Both the position numbers and the translations under genes were made by a program. 64,000 bases of DNA, taken from Flavobacteriaceae bacterium PS02336 (GTDB lineage Bacteria > Bacteroidota > Bacteroidia > Flavobacteriales > Flavobacteriaceae). Numbering within the stretch: position 1 is the first letter of the stretch; the number at the start of each line of letters is the position of its first letter. Of the stretch, positions 52,367-61,263 are shown piece after piece. Under the pieces are notes generated by a model that did not search any database, had not been told where the DNA came from, and was given only the letters and a program-made list of their open reading frames with translations. The stretch is taken from assembly GCA_029960065.1 (NCBI GenBank), contig JASCOF010000004.1, positions 388,927 through 452,926 of the forward strand, given 5' to 3'.

Positions 52367-53170
52367 TTAGTTTAAAGAAAATTCGAACCATATCGGAATA
52401 TGATCTGAAACTCTTCTCGCATTTTGAAGAGAATCAAAATCTTCATAAAATTTAATGACTCCTGAATTTAGTGTTTTTAAACTGGAAGCTTTGAAAAAGA
52501 TATTGTCAAACTCTGATGCAAGACATATATTGTTTTTGCATTTTTGTTTGAGTGTAGTTTTCTGATTTTTAAGTACAGAAACATAACCCATTTTTTTGAG
52601 AGGATTAAAAACAGTATGCTTTTCAGGACAATTAAAATCACCCAAAAAGACTAAATTTAAATTTGGATATTCGTCTGGAAGAAATTTAAAGTATTTAATT
52701 TCTGTTTCAGGCTGTTTCTTTTGGGTTATAGCATGAAAATTAACCAGTGTAATTGTTTTTTTATTGATTTCAAACGTTGCGAAATAAGGTTCTCTATCAA
52801 TCGCTAAGCTGTACTTTTGTTCCAGCCAAGGTTTACTTTTTAATTTGATTTTATTTGTTTTCCACAAAAAAGCGTAGCGTTCAGTTTTGTAACTGCTGCT
52901 AGTAGTTGGATCACTTATAGTGTATTCCCACTTAGTACCTTTTTCATTAAGAAGCGCGGCTAGTTTAGCAACAGTTTGTGCGCCACCATATCCGGCAACA
53001 ACTTCCTGAATGGCAATTATGTCGTACAAAGCAATTTTTTTTGCAATATAATCGAGTTCGATCTCCGATTTCGATTTGCCAAAGTTCTCAATATTCCAAG
53101 ATAAAACTTTGGTTTGGGCAAATGATAAAAATGTAAATAATAATAGAATAGGGCTTAGAATACTTTTCAT
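52367..53170 (-). CDS. Secreted endonuclease/exonuclease/phosphatase-family protein
   Basis: 267 residues from the ATG at 53170 (MKSILSPILLLFTFLSFAQ), a clear signal peptide. EEP-domain motifs are VLSWNIENFG, AIQEVVAGYGG (metal Glu), VFLGDFNCPEKHT (catalytic Asp) and RVSDHIPIWFEF (Asp-His). It should act on DNA or phosphoesters in the periplasm or outside. The upstream in-frame start would add seven residues and spoil the signal. It is convergent with the preceding gene at a 1-base gap. Confidence 0.9.
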   Translation of the reverse strand: MKSILSPILLLFTFLSFAQTKVLSWNIENFGKSKSEIELDYIAKKIALYDIIAIQEVVAGYGGAQTVAKLAALLNEKGTKWEYTISDPTTSSSYKTERYAFLWKTNKIKLKSKPWLEQKYSLAIDREPYFATFEINKKTITLVNFHAITQKKQPETEIKYFKFLPDEYPNLNLVFLGDFNCPEKHTVFNPLKKMGYVSVLKNQKTTLKQKCKNNICLASEFDNIFFKASSLKTLNSGVIKFYEDFDSLQNARRVSDHIPIWFEFSLN

Positions 53171-53238
53171 GTAAAAATTAAATGAAATCAAATATATAGG
53201 TATTTCCTATAATCTGCATCAAGCCTTTCTAATAATTA

Positions 53239-53406
53239 TTAGTGTTTTTTATATCTGTTTTTTAAAGCAGTTCCGATAATAATAATTTGTAAAACTAATA
53301 GAGCAGGGATAAAGATTATTTTCCAATCGATTTCCAGCCAGCCGGTTTTCTCAGAGATGTAAGCAAAGCTTATTGATAAAAAAAGACAAAGGAACATTGT
53401 TTTCAT
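53239..53406 (-). CDS. Small two-helix membrane protein
   Basis: 55 residues from the ATG at 53406 (MKTMFLCLFLSISFAYISEK), then a second helix (IFIPALLVLQIIIIGTALKN). An in-frame ATG 30 codons upstream gives an 85-residue form with a basic N-terminus, so the start is uncertain. No family is recognised. Confidence 0.5.
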   Translation of the reverse strand: MKTMFLCLFLSISFAYISEKTGWLEIDWKIIFIPALLVLQIIIIGTALKNRYKKH

Positions 53407-53548
53407 AATAATTTTATTTTGAGTGGTATTAATTTTTTCAAAAAAGGGAATCGTTTTGTTTCTTGGTTTCATTAGTGGTTTGATAGGGGTGAACAAATTT
53501 AGATCTGTTGAAATTATTTACGTTACACAATTTTGTAAAGAATTTATA

Positions 53549-54217
53549 TTATACAAGACCAAAATCTTTAGCAATTGCTATAAGATGGACATTATTGTTG
53601 GCTTTGAAGTAGATTTTTAATTTGTTTATTCTCTTTTCAATACTGCTGGTTCCGTTTGGAGTAATAGATAAATCTTTAAATTCTTTAGAAATACTTTCTA
53701 AAATATATCCTTGAGAAAGCAGTTTTAGGATTGAGATATCGTATGATTCAATTTCAATCAAAGCTTTATCGTTAAAACTAAAAGACAAGTCAGAAGAAAC
53801 AATCTTTTCTTCATTATTGTAAGTGTTTACAATAGCATTTTTTAATTCACTAATACTATTTCGACCTTTAGAAACGTAAGCGTTTATACCTAGATCGTTA
53901 AAGAGAGTTTTAATTCTATAACTTTTATCTTCAATAGAAAATACAATTTTTTTCAACGTAGGCTGTACTTTATTAACCGCTTCTATTAACTCGTCTCCAC
54001 TGTTTAAAACTGCTTTTCTGTGATCAGATTTAAAGGATAAATCACTAATTAATAAGTCATAAGGTTCTTTTTCGAGTAGAGCCTTTTTTATCTTCAGTAG
54101 AGCTTCATCACAGTATTTTACATGATCAATTACAGGAATTTGTAAATCTTCCAGCACTTGAACCACAGCAATACTGATACTATCTAAATCTTCGGCAACT
54201 AAAACTTTCTTAAACAT
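53549..54217 (-). CDS. Response regulator of the paired TPR-kinase operon
   Basis: This 222-residue protein has a receiver domain with AEDLDS, phosphoacceptor Asp59 (LLISDLSF) and a conserved Lys. A diverged helix-turn-helix lies at about 160-220 (DISILKLLSQGYILESISKE, SSIEKRINKLKIYFKANNNV), like a LuxR/NarL domain with an extra loop (PNGTSS). It starts 8 bases after the second kinase gene. Family assignment of the output domain is less certain than for the receiver. Confidence 0.85.
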   Translation of the reverse strand: MFKKVLVAEDLDSISIAVVQVLEDLQIPVIDHVKYCDEALLKIKKALLEKEPYDLLISDLSFKSDHRKAVLNSGDELIEAVNKVQPTLKKIVFSIEDKSYRIKTLFNDLGINAYVSKGRNSISELKNAIVNTYNNEEKIVSSDLSFSFNDKALIEIESYDISILKLLSQGYILESISKEFKDLSITPNGTSSIEKRINKLKIYFKANNNVHLIAIAKDFGLV

Positions 54218-54225
54218 ATTGTTAT

Positions 54226-56013
54226 TTATATAGGAAATGTGAAACTTATTTTAAACGCTTTTTCCAAGCTTGTGTCAAAATTAAGAGTTCCTTTTATTGT
54301 TTTAATACGGTTTTCCACATTTTGTAGTCTTTTTTCTAAAATAATGTTTTCTGAACTAATTTCACTGCTATTATCAGTGTACTGAATTGCTATTTTTTTA
54401 TCTATTTGTTTTATAATTATACTTACCAAACTTGTGCAGTTAGATTTTTTCATGTTGAATAGTAATTCTTGTAAAATTCGATAAAGTATTATTTTTTTAT
54501 TTTTATCAATTGTGTTCCATTGTATTATGTCAAAACCATTTAATATAATATTCACATCTTCCGTTTTGTATTCCGAAATCATTTCTTTTAAAACCAAATT
54601 AAATCGATCGTCTGTTGGAATTTTGCTATTTTCTCTCGAAATATTTCGAGTTTTGGAGTAGATGTTGTTTAAACTGTTCAATAATTTTTCCTTGTTTTCT
54701 TTGTTCTCCAAGTCATTATCTTGAACGAATACTAAAGTCTGATAGGCATCTAGGTTAAGTTCATTATGAAGTTTATGAGATATTCTCATTTCGCTTTTAA
54801 ATATGACATCATTTTTTTCTTGTTTACCTTTCGTAGTAATGTAAAATATTAAAAAAAGTAAGATGAATAAGCTTAGAGAAATTATCACATAAGAAATATA
54901 ACTTCTGTTTTTTTGTCTTTGAAGCTGTAATTCTTTTGTTGTTTTTTGACTTTTTAGTTCAAAATTTTCTTCTTTGTCTTTGTTCGAATCGTATATTATA
55001 TTCGCAAATTGATTCTTTGCTCTTTTTCTACTGATATTAACACTGTCAGTTATAGTGAGGTAATTGTCAAAGTGCTTTCTCGCTTTATTGACATCGTCAT
55101 TTTTAATTAGATGACCTAACATGTCTATTTCGTAGATTGTTGCCTTTGTTCTTTTTGCGCAATCATATGCCTTTTGTATGTTAATTGTGGCTAGCTCTGG
55201 ATTGTTATATTTTTTATAATATAAATAAAGAGAATAATAGTTGGCAACCAGTTCATAATCATTATTCGTTTTTATTGTTAATTCTAGACTTCTATTAAAG
55301 CAGTCAAATGCTAAATCTTTATTGTCTCCAATGCGTAAATAACAAAGCCCAAGATTATACAAAACAGCAGAATACTGCACATCGGTATTTGGAGGATTAA
55401 CTTTATCTCTAATTTTATGTTTTGCTATAGGTTTTAATAAATTTATCGCTTCTTTGTACTTCTTTTGCTGAATATAAATAAAGGCGATATCTGTAATTAT
55501 GTCGGCTTTTCTAAAGGTAGAAATTGCCCTTTTTAATGCCTTACGCTGGTATAATAAAGCATTTTCATAATCATAAGTGCTAAAATAGTTATGAGCCATA
55601 AGTGCGTACACATTAATAGCATGTCTAGGATTTTTGGTTTTTTCTAAATACGGAATTGCTTCTGTAAGTGTAGTCTCAGCCCCATAAAAATTACCATATC
55701 TCTGCTGGACATCTGTAATGCAAACTAATGATTCAACATAATCATCGGCAAAATCTTCTTTTGGATTGCATAATGATTTAGCTTTATTAAAATAATAAAA
55801 TGCGCTATCATACTTTCCAGGATCAAAATAAGTTTCTCCCTTTTTTATTATTTTTTTTATTGCAGCTGATTGATTTTCTTTGAAGTATTTATCTTGCTGT
55901 TTTTTTGTTTCATGAAATTTTACAGAAAGTGTAATGGCCAATACGGTGGTAAAAATCAGAAAGCAAAAAATAATATATTTTTTTTTGCAAAAAAGAAATA
56001 AGTTCTTAATCAT
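54226..56013 (-). CDS. TPR histidine-kinase-like protein with degenerate ATP site
   Basis: 595 residues. A membrane anchor lies at about 12-31, then periplasmic TPRs (about 50-310), a coiled coil, a membrane helix (about 371-392) and a kinase module. His416 is kept (ISHKLHNELNLDAYQTLVF) and the N-box Asn520 is present. The G1 motif, DNGKGTD in the paralogue upstream, is DNSSEIS (547-553), and the G2 glycine is replaced (KRLQNVENR). ATP binding is therefore doubtful, and the protein may act as a pseudokinase partner. It overlaps the upstream paralogue by 4 bases. Confidence 0.85.
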   Translation of the reverse strand: MIKNLFLFCKKKYIIFCFLIFTTVLAITLSVKFHETKKQQDKYFKENQSAAIKKIIKKGETYFDPGKYDSAFYYFNKAKSLCNPKEDFADDYVESLVCITDVQQRYGNFYGAETTLTEAIPYLEKTKNPRHAINVYALMAHNYFSTYDYENALLYQRKALKRAISTFRKADIITDIAFIYIQQKKYKEAINLLKPIAKHKIRDKVNPPNTDVQYSAVLYNLGLCYLRIGDNKDLAFDCFNRSLELTIKTNNDYELVANYYSLYLYYKKYNNPELATINIQKAYDCAKRTKATIYEIDMLGHLIKNDDVNKARKHFDNYLTITDSVNISRKRAKNQFANIIYDSNKDKEENFELKSQKTTKELQLQRQKNRSYISYVIISLSLFILLFLIFYITTKGKQEKNDVIFKSEMRISHKLHNELNLDAYQTLVFVQDNDLENKENKEKLLNSLNNIYSKTRNISRENSKIPTDDRFNLVLKEMISEYKTEDVNIILNGFDIIQWNTIDKNKKIILYRILQELLFNMKKSNCTSLVSIIIKQIDKKIAIQYTDNSSEISSENIILEKRLQNVENRIKTIKGTLNFDTSLEKAFKISFTFPI

Positions 56014-57737
56014 GCCAGCGGAAGTTTAAAAAACACCTTGAAGCCTTGATTTGGGCTAGAAGAAATTTCAATTTGACCATTTATTTTGTGAATTCGATTC
56101 TCTACATTATAGAGACCATTTTTGAATATAATTTTATCTGTATCTGTGCCTTTTCCGTTGTCTGTATAGTTGACTATAATGTTTTGTTCGTCTTCTTTGA
56201 AGTTAATACCAACTAAAGAAGCTTCACTATATTTTCGCATATTAACGAGCAATTCTTGTAAAACTCTATAAATAGCAATTTTTTTAGTCTGATTAATTAT
56301 ATCCCAATTTATATTATCAAGACCATTTAAAATTATATTGATATTTAAAGTGCTAAAGCGAGAAATCATTTCTCTAAGAGATGTAATATAATTATCATCG
56401 GTGCTAATTGTACAGTTTTCTTTTGATATATCTCTTGTTCGAGAGTATATAGCATCTAATTGACTTACTAATTGCTTTTTATTTGCACTCAGGGATAAGT
56501 TTGTATTTTCTGCAAAGGCCATTGTATGATAAATATCGTTTGCTAATTCATCATGCAGTTTTTTAGAAATTCTTGTTTCACTATCATAAACAGCCTCTAT
56601 TTTTTCGCGATTTGCTTTAGAAGTTAAATAATAATACAAAATTAAAATCATGCACAAACTCATAATGATAATGAGATAAGCTACAATGTTTTTGTTTTTT
56701 TGTCTTTCCAGTTTTAACTCGTTTTCTGTTCTAGACGTTTTAAGTTTTAAATTTTCTTCTTTTTCGCGTTTAGAATCGTATTTGATTTTTGCAAGTTCAT
56801 TTTTTAGGCTTTGCTGAGTTATATAGATACTGTCATTCAAATTAATATAAGTTTTGGAGTATTTTTTGAATTCTTGATTAGAACTATACTTAATCATCAT
56901 TCTTAATGCAGATAAGCGTCCTTCAGTATAATTTGTTTTGCTGAATTCATTATAACCTAACTCGGCATATTTTTTTGATAATGAAGGATTTTTATATTCA
57001 TATAATTGTGAAAGATGAATATAGCTTTTTCCTATTTCAGATGAATTTTCGAGCTTTTTTCTAACGTTTAACCCTTTCGAAATATATTTCAGACTAGTTT
57101 TATGCTTATTAAGTGCAAAATAGCACAAACCTATATCATCCAGTAAAGAGCTGTAAAATTCAGACCTGTCAATAACTCTTTCTTTGTTCTCTAAAGGGAG
57201 TAAGAGATTAAGCGCTTCGTTAAATTTTTTGTCTTGGATTAATGCGCTTGCGATGCCTTTCTGTGTAATTAGTTTTTTTTCAGAATCTACATTTAGTTTT
57301 AGAGCTTTTTCATAATATAAAATAGCGCTTTTAATATCATTGGTATTTAAAGCATTAATGGCTAGAGTAAGATAAAGATTCCATATAAGAGATTGTTTTT
57401 TTGCAAATTTTATGTATGCCAGTCCTTGTCTTATTGTTGTTTCGCTGCCCGAGTAATCACCGTTTCTTTGCTGTATGGTCGCCATATAGTTTAAAGTGCT
57501 GATGTAATTTTCAGGATCTTTTGATGGAATGCAAATAGACAGTGCTTCGTTATAGTAATAAAATGCACTGTCAAATTTATTATTGTTAGATGAGATATTG
57601 CCTAGTGAAATTAATCTGCTAACCTTTGTTTTATTATAGATTTCTTGTTTGGCTATTATAGCTTTCTTCTGGCAGGAGAAAACTACTGAAAAAGTGATAA
57701 GTATGTAGAAGTAAAATTGTATTCTTTTTGGTATCAT
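56010..57737 (-). CDS. TPR sensor histidine kinase
   Basis: 575 residues from the ATG at 57737 (MIPKRIQFYFYILITFSVVF). A signal or lipoprotein end (FSC at 22) is followed by TPRs at about 40-300, a coiled coil, a membrane helix at about 350-371 and a HisKA_3 kinase. Key residues are His395 (KKLHDELAND), N-box Asn499 (QELLVNMRKYS), DNGKGTD (526-532) and NGLYNVENRI, all intact. The layout fits a sensor that takes up TPR-bound partners in the periplasm. Coupled to the degenerate paralogue by a 4-base ATGA overlap. Confidence 0.88.
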   Translation of the reverse strand: MIPKRIQFYFYILITFSVVFSCQKKAIIAKQEIYNKTKVSRLISLGNISSNNNKFDSAFYYYNEALSICIPSKDPENYISTLNYMATIQQRNGDYSGSETTIRQGLAYIKFAKKQSLIWNLYLTLAINALNTNDIKSAILYYEKALKLNVDSEKKLITQKGIASALIQDKKFNEALNLLLPLENKERVIDRSEFYSSLLDDIGLCYFALNKHKTSLKYISKGLNVRKKLENSSEIGKSYIHLSQLYEYKNPSLSKKYAELGYNEFSKTNYTEGRLSALRMMIKYSSNQEFKKYSKTYINLNDSIYITQQSLKNELAKIKYDSKREKEENLKLKTSRTENELKLERQKNKNIVAYLIIIMSLCMILILYYYLTSKANREKIEAVYDSETRISKKLHDELANDIYHTMAFAENTNLSLSANKKQLVSQLDAIYSRTRDISKENCTISTDDNYITSLREMISRFSTLNINIILNGLDNINWDIINQTKKIAIYRVLQELLVNMRKYSEASLVGINFKEDEQNIIVNYTDNGKGTDTDKIIFKNGLYNVENRIHKINGQIEISSSPNQGFKVFFKLPLA

Positions 57738-57841
57738 GCGCCAAAAATAAATATTTCTAGAAATCTCAAAAGAGTATAAATACGGTATTTTCAATTATTT
57801 TAAATACCTCATTTTTTTGTATCTCATTTATAGATAAATAC

Positions 57842-57869
57842 AAAAAGCCCTTTGTAAATAAGGGCTTTA
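57842..57869 (-). terminator. Terminator after the AhpD-like gene
   Basis: On the minus strand AAAGCCCTT, loop, AAGGGCTTTTT. Confidence 0.8.
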
Positions 57870-57905
57870 GGGTATTGTGGAGTTGTAAAATTTATCCTTA
57901 TAAAA

Positions 57906-58340
57906 TTATACGGCTCTTAAACCAGTGGTAATTGCAAGTCTATTCCAAGAGTTAATTGTGATAATGGCAAGAATGATTTCAGCAAGATATTTTTCATCAA
58001 ATAATTGAGCTGCATTTTGATAAACTTCGTCAGAAACATGATTTCCAATTAAGGTTACTTGCTCTGTCAAAGCTAAGATTGCTTTTTCATCTTCAGTGTA
58101 AACATCAGCTTCACGCCATGCACTTATTAAGTAAATTCTTTGTTCAGAAATACCATGTTTTCTTGCATCTGCGGTATGCATATTGATACAAAAGGCACAG
58201 CCATTGATTTGCGATGCACGTATTTTAATTAATTCTTTATGAACAGCAGTTAGTGAAGTAGTAGAAATATATTTTTCTAAGTTCATTAATGCTTGATAAG
58301 CTTCAGGGGCAACATTCGGGATGACAATTCTTGATTTCAT
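57906..58340 (-). CDS. AhpD/carboxymuconolactone-decarboxylase-like protein
   Basis: This 144-residue protein has the redox CxxC motif in GCAFCINMHTADARKHG, with the His after it and Glu residues as in AhpD-like peroxidase partners. It probably detoxifies peroxides. Transcribed with, or just after, the Crp-like gene on the same strand (79-base gap). Confidence 0.9.
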   Translation of the reverse strand: MKSRIVIPNVAPEAYQALMNLEKYISTTSLTAVHKELIKIRASQINGCAFCINMHTADARKHGISEQRIYLISAWREADVYTEDEKAILALTEQVTLIGNHVSDEVYQNAAQLFDEKYLAEIILAIITINSWNRLAITTGLRAV

Positions 58341-58419
58341 TTTTATATGTTTTAAAAGTTCATTACAAAGGTCAGTAATGTATACTTTTAAAATCTTGAA
58401 CTACTTCAAGAAATTCAAA

Positions 58420-58992
58420 TTAGACTTTTCCTGCTCTAATTTTACTCATAAATTCAGCAGAAAAGTCCAAATAGGAGGCAAGCATATATTGTGGAACACG
58501 CTGTACGAAATCAGGCTGTTGATTTTTGAAATGATTGTATCTTTCCTCTGCAGACATTGTAAATAAGAATTTAATTCTCATTTGTGCTGCTCCAAAAGCC
58601 TTTTGTGCGACAATTCTAAAATATTTTTCAAGATTTGGAATTTGTAAAAGTAAGGATTCTAAGACTGATTTTTCAACTGCAATCACTTCAGTGGTTTCAA
58701 CAGCTTGGATGTAGAAGTGAGAAGGAGTGTGATTGTGGTAACTTAAATAATCAGTGATCCACCAATTTTCAACACCAAATTGAAGAGTTTGTTCGGTTCC
58801 TTTCGAATTAATAATGTATTGACGCATGCAGCCTTTTACAATAAAATACATCGTATTGCAAATTTGTCCTTCCTGTAAAACGTGATCTTTTCTTTTGATT
58901 GTTGAAATGCTTAATGCAGATTCTAAAAGATCAATTTCTGAAGAATCAAGATTGATAAACTTTTTTATATGGTTTACAAGTTCATTGTGCAT
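58420..58992 (-). CDS. Crp/Fnr-family transcriptional regulator
   Basis: This 190-residue protein has a cyclic-nucleotide-binding domain at about 10-120 (VLQEGQICNTMYFIVKGCMR) and a short C-terminal helix-turn-helix (RVPQYMLASYLDFSAEFMSK). No Fe-S cysteines are positioned as in Fnr, and the effector is unknown. Next to the AhpD-like gene, so it may regulate it. Confidence 0.88.
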   Translation of the reverse strand: MHNELVNHIKKFINLDSSEIDLLESALSISTIKRKDHVLQEGQICNTMYFIVKGCMRQYIINSKGTEQTLQFGVENWWITDYLSYHNHTPSHFYIQAVETTEVIAVEKSVLESLLLQIPNLEKYFRIVAQKAFGAAQMRIKFLFTMSAEERYNHFKNQQPDFVQRVPQYMLASYLDFSAEFMSKIRAGKV

Positions 58993-59024
58993 TGTTTAAT
59001 GTTTATAAAGGTTTGATCTTTCTT

Positions 59025-59833
59025 TTAATTGTAAAAAATAATTTCAAAGGTACTATTTACTTTTATGCCATCACTTACTGCAGCTTGCCAATCTGCATGT
59101 TTAACAAATTCAGTAATTTGATTAGTGAAGAAGTTAGTAAAATCTTCATTCTTTGAGTTTTTAAATTCAATCTTTACAGTAATATTAGATATCGAATTGT
59201 TTCTGTTGATTGTAAATTTAGTTTTGGCATAAAAATCTCTTTTTTCATTGCTTTGAATAAATTTTTTTGGAAATTCAAAAGAAGAGAAAAAATCTTTCTG
59301 AATTTCAATCTTCTGCTCCAAAAAATCTCCGGCTTTTGGATATATTAAACAGTAATTATCTACACCATAAGGATATTCAAAAGGGATTTCTATTCTGCTC
59401 ATTACGTACAAACTGTCCGCAGTTTTGGTAATGTTCTTAATGAAGTTTTGTCCATATTTTTCCTTTAATAGTTCATTAGATGTTTTGCAGTAACAATTTG
59501 ATATTAATGAATATGTAGTTTCATTATCTGAGATCCAATATGGGCCTATATCACGAGATTCTGAAAAGTTAATTCCTTTTTCTTTTAGCAAAAGTATTAA
59601 CTGAGGATAATGCCTATTATAATCGTTGTCAAGATATCCTTCGGGGATTAGTTCGTAGAGGACTTCTTTGTTTTAAAATCAATTTTTGCTCGTTTGATTT
59701 CGGTGAGACAATTTGTGTCGCGTTTATCAATTACACCAATGATTGTTTGAAAGGAATTTTTATCTAAATTTTTCTCTTGGGCTTTTAGAAAAAGGATTTG
59801 TATTATAAATAAAAGGGTAAATAGTTTCTTCAT
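59025..59833 (-). pseudogene. Secreted protein gene interrupted by a -1 frameshift
   Basis: The 5' part (59833-59648) encodes a signal peptide (MKKLFTLLFIIQILFLKAQ) and about 40 more residues, ending in a stop after KTKKSSTN. The 3' part (to 59025) is open in another frame, which is open back past its first Met as NKEVLYELIPEGYLDNDYNR. Adding one A to the AAAA run (plus-strand TTTT at 59671-59674) gives a continuous reading ...IDFKNKEVLYELIPEG... of about 269 residues. So this is one gene broken by a single-base deletion, a sequencing error or a phase-variable tract. The family is not recognised. Confidence 0.75.
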
Positions 59834-59872
59834 TTCTTAATTGTGTACTGGCATGGAAAGATAATAAAAACA

Positions 59873-59905
59873 AAAAGCCATTCGAATAAACGAATGGCTT
59901 TTTTA
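59873..59905 (-). terminator. Terminator of the thrS-infC-rpmI-rplT operon
   Basis: On the minus strand AAAAAGCCATTCG, loop, CGAATGGCTTTTT. 39 bases after the rplT stop. Confidence 0.88.
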
Positions 59906-59943
59906 TAATAAGTAAGTAATCTTAAATTGAGTTTATAAAACGT

Positions 59944-60288
59944 TTATTTTACTTTATTAAGAATAGCTTTGAAAGCTTCTGGGTGGTTCATAGCTAAATC
60001 TGCAAGAACTTTACGGTTCAATTCGATTCCGTTAGCTTTAACTTTCCCCATGAATTGAGAATAAGACATTCCTTCTAATCTAGCTCCAGCGTTAATACGT
60101 TGAATCCATAATGAACGGAAATTTCTTTTGTTTTGTTTTCTATCGCGGTAAGCGTAGCTCATCGCTTTCTCTACTGCATTCTTAGCAACTGTCCAAACGT
60201 TTTTACGTCTTCCAAAGAAACCTTTGGCTTGCTTCATTATTTTTTTTCTTCTTGCTCTTTTAGCAACTGAATTTACCGATCTTGGCAT
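59944..60288 (-). CDS. rplT: 50S ribosomal protein L20
   Basis: This 114-residue protein has the L20 sequence: MPRSVNSVAKRARRKKIMKQ, KGFFGRRKNVWTVAKNAVEK, RDRKQNKRNFRSLWIQRINA. It is essential for 50S assembly and autoregulates its operon in E. coli by binding the leader of rpmI. Last gene of the operon, 101 bases after rpmI. Confidence 0.98.
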   Translation of the reverse strand: MPRSVNSVAKRARRKKIMKQAKGFFGRRKNVWTVAKNAVEKAMSYAYRDRKQNKRNFRSLWIQRINAGARLEGMSYSQFMGKVKANGIELNRKVLADLAMNHPEAFKAILNKVK

Positions 60289-60389
60289 AATTTTAATGTG
60301 TTTTTGTAGCAGGCGTCCTGAATTGAATCAAAGGAACTTGAAAGCCATACTCCAAGGTTATATAAATAATTTTTTAACCTAAAGAATTA

Positions 60390-60587
60390 TTAGATAATTC
60401 TTAATTGTTGTTTGATGCTTTTCATATCTGTTGAGTGAACTAGCGCTGAGTGTGTCAAAGCTAATTTACGTTTTTTAGATTTTTTAGTCAAGATGTGACT
60501 TTTAAAAGCATGCTTTCTTTTAATCTTTCCAGAGCCAGTAACTTTAAAACGTTTCTTAGCGCTAGATTTTGTTTTCATTTTAGGCAT
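60390..60587 (-). CDS. rpmI: 50S ribosomal protein L35
   Basis: This 65-residue protein starts MPKMKTKSSAKKRFKVTGSG and is rich in Lys/Arg, with the L35 pattern KRKHAFKSHILTKKSKKRKL. It lies 105 bases after infC, the gap holding an inverted repeat. Confidence 0.97.
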   Translation of the reverse strand: MPKMKTKSSAKKRFKVTGSGKIKRKHAFKSHILTKKSKKRKLALTHSALVHSTDMKSIKQQLRII

Positions 60588-60636
60588 TTTTCCTAGTGTT
60601 TTAATTTATTCTTACTTACTTATTTTTTTTAGTTGT

Positions 60637-60692
60637 CAGTCTCGGTTTTCAGTTTACAGTATGAAAACTGAAAATTGCGACTGCAAACTGTT
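60637..60692. repeat. Intergenic inverted repeat of CAGTTTACAG/CTGAAAACTG units, family D
   Basis: GTCTCGGTTTTCAGTTTACA pairs imperfectly with TGAAAACTGAAAATTGCGAC. It sits between infC and rpmI, where E. coli has the L20 regulatory leader, so it could act in operon control, or be a chance repeat. Confidence 0.5.
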
Positions 60693-61247
60693 TTATTTTT
60701 TCTTCTTCGGAGCAATGAACATAATCATTCTCTTTCCTTCCAAAACAGGCATAGCTTCAACTTTACCATGTTCTTCTAAATCTTGAGCAAGACGTAATAA
60801 CAGAATCTGACCTTGATCTTTGTAAATAATAGAACGTCCTTTAAAGAATACAAAAGCTTTTAATTTAGCTCCCTCTTTCAAGAATTTCTCAGCGTTCTTT
60901 CTTTTAAATTCATAATCATGCTCATCAGTTTGAGGACCAAATCGAATCTCTTTTACAACAACCTGAGAAGATTTTGCTTTTAAAGCCTTGTCTCTTTTCT
61001 TTTGTTCGTAAACAAATTTCTTGTAGTCCATGATTTTACAAACAGGTGGTTCCGCATTTGGCGAAATTTCAACTAAATCCAATTCAAATTGGTCAGCTAA
61101 ACGTAACGCATCAGCGATTTTAAAAACACCTGGTTCAATATTTTCACCTACAAGACGTACCTCTGGAACACGAATAAGATTGTTTATTCTGTGTGCATCT
61201 TTTTTTTCTACTCGAGGTTGAAAACCTCTGTTGCTTCTTATTGCTAT
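60693..61247 (-). CDS. infC: Translation initiation factor IF-3, probable AUA start
   Basis: About 184 residues. Conserved IF-3 sequence runs back past any ATG: AIRSNRGFQPRVEKKDAHRI, then NNLIRVPEVRLVGENIEPGV at the N-domain and DEHDYEFKRKNAEKFLKEGA in the C-domain. An in-frame TAG lies three codons before ATA GCA ATA AGA AGC, and flavobacterial IF-3 begins M-AIRSNRG, so ATA at 61247 is the best start. E. coli infC also starts at a rare codon (AUU), for IF-3 autoregulation. A shorter form from TTG at 61082 would lack the N-domain. Confidence 0.92.
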   Translation of the reverse strand: MAIRSNRGFQPRVEKKDAHRINNLIRVPEVRLVGENIEPGVFKIADALRLADQFELDLVEISPNAEPPVCKIMDYKKFVYEQKKRDKALKAKSSQVVVKEIRFGPQTDEHDYEFKRKNAEKFLKEGAKLKAFVFFKGRSIIYKDQGQILLLRLAQDLEEHGKVEAMPVLEGKRMIMFIAPKKKK

Positions 61248-61263
61248 GACTTTCTAATTTAAG

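Noticed and set aside
58420..58992. Crp-like protein as lacking a DNA-binding domain
   Set aside because: At first it looked truncated, but RVPQYMLASYLDFSAEFMSK is a short helix-turn-helix typical of Bacteroidota members.
59025..59591. Independent gene starting at the internal Met
   Set aside because: The frame is open upstream with protein-like sequence and joins the signal-peptide part after a one-base correction.
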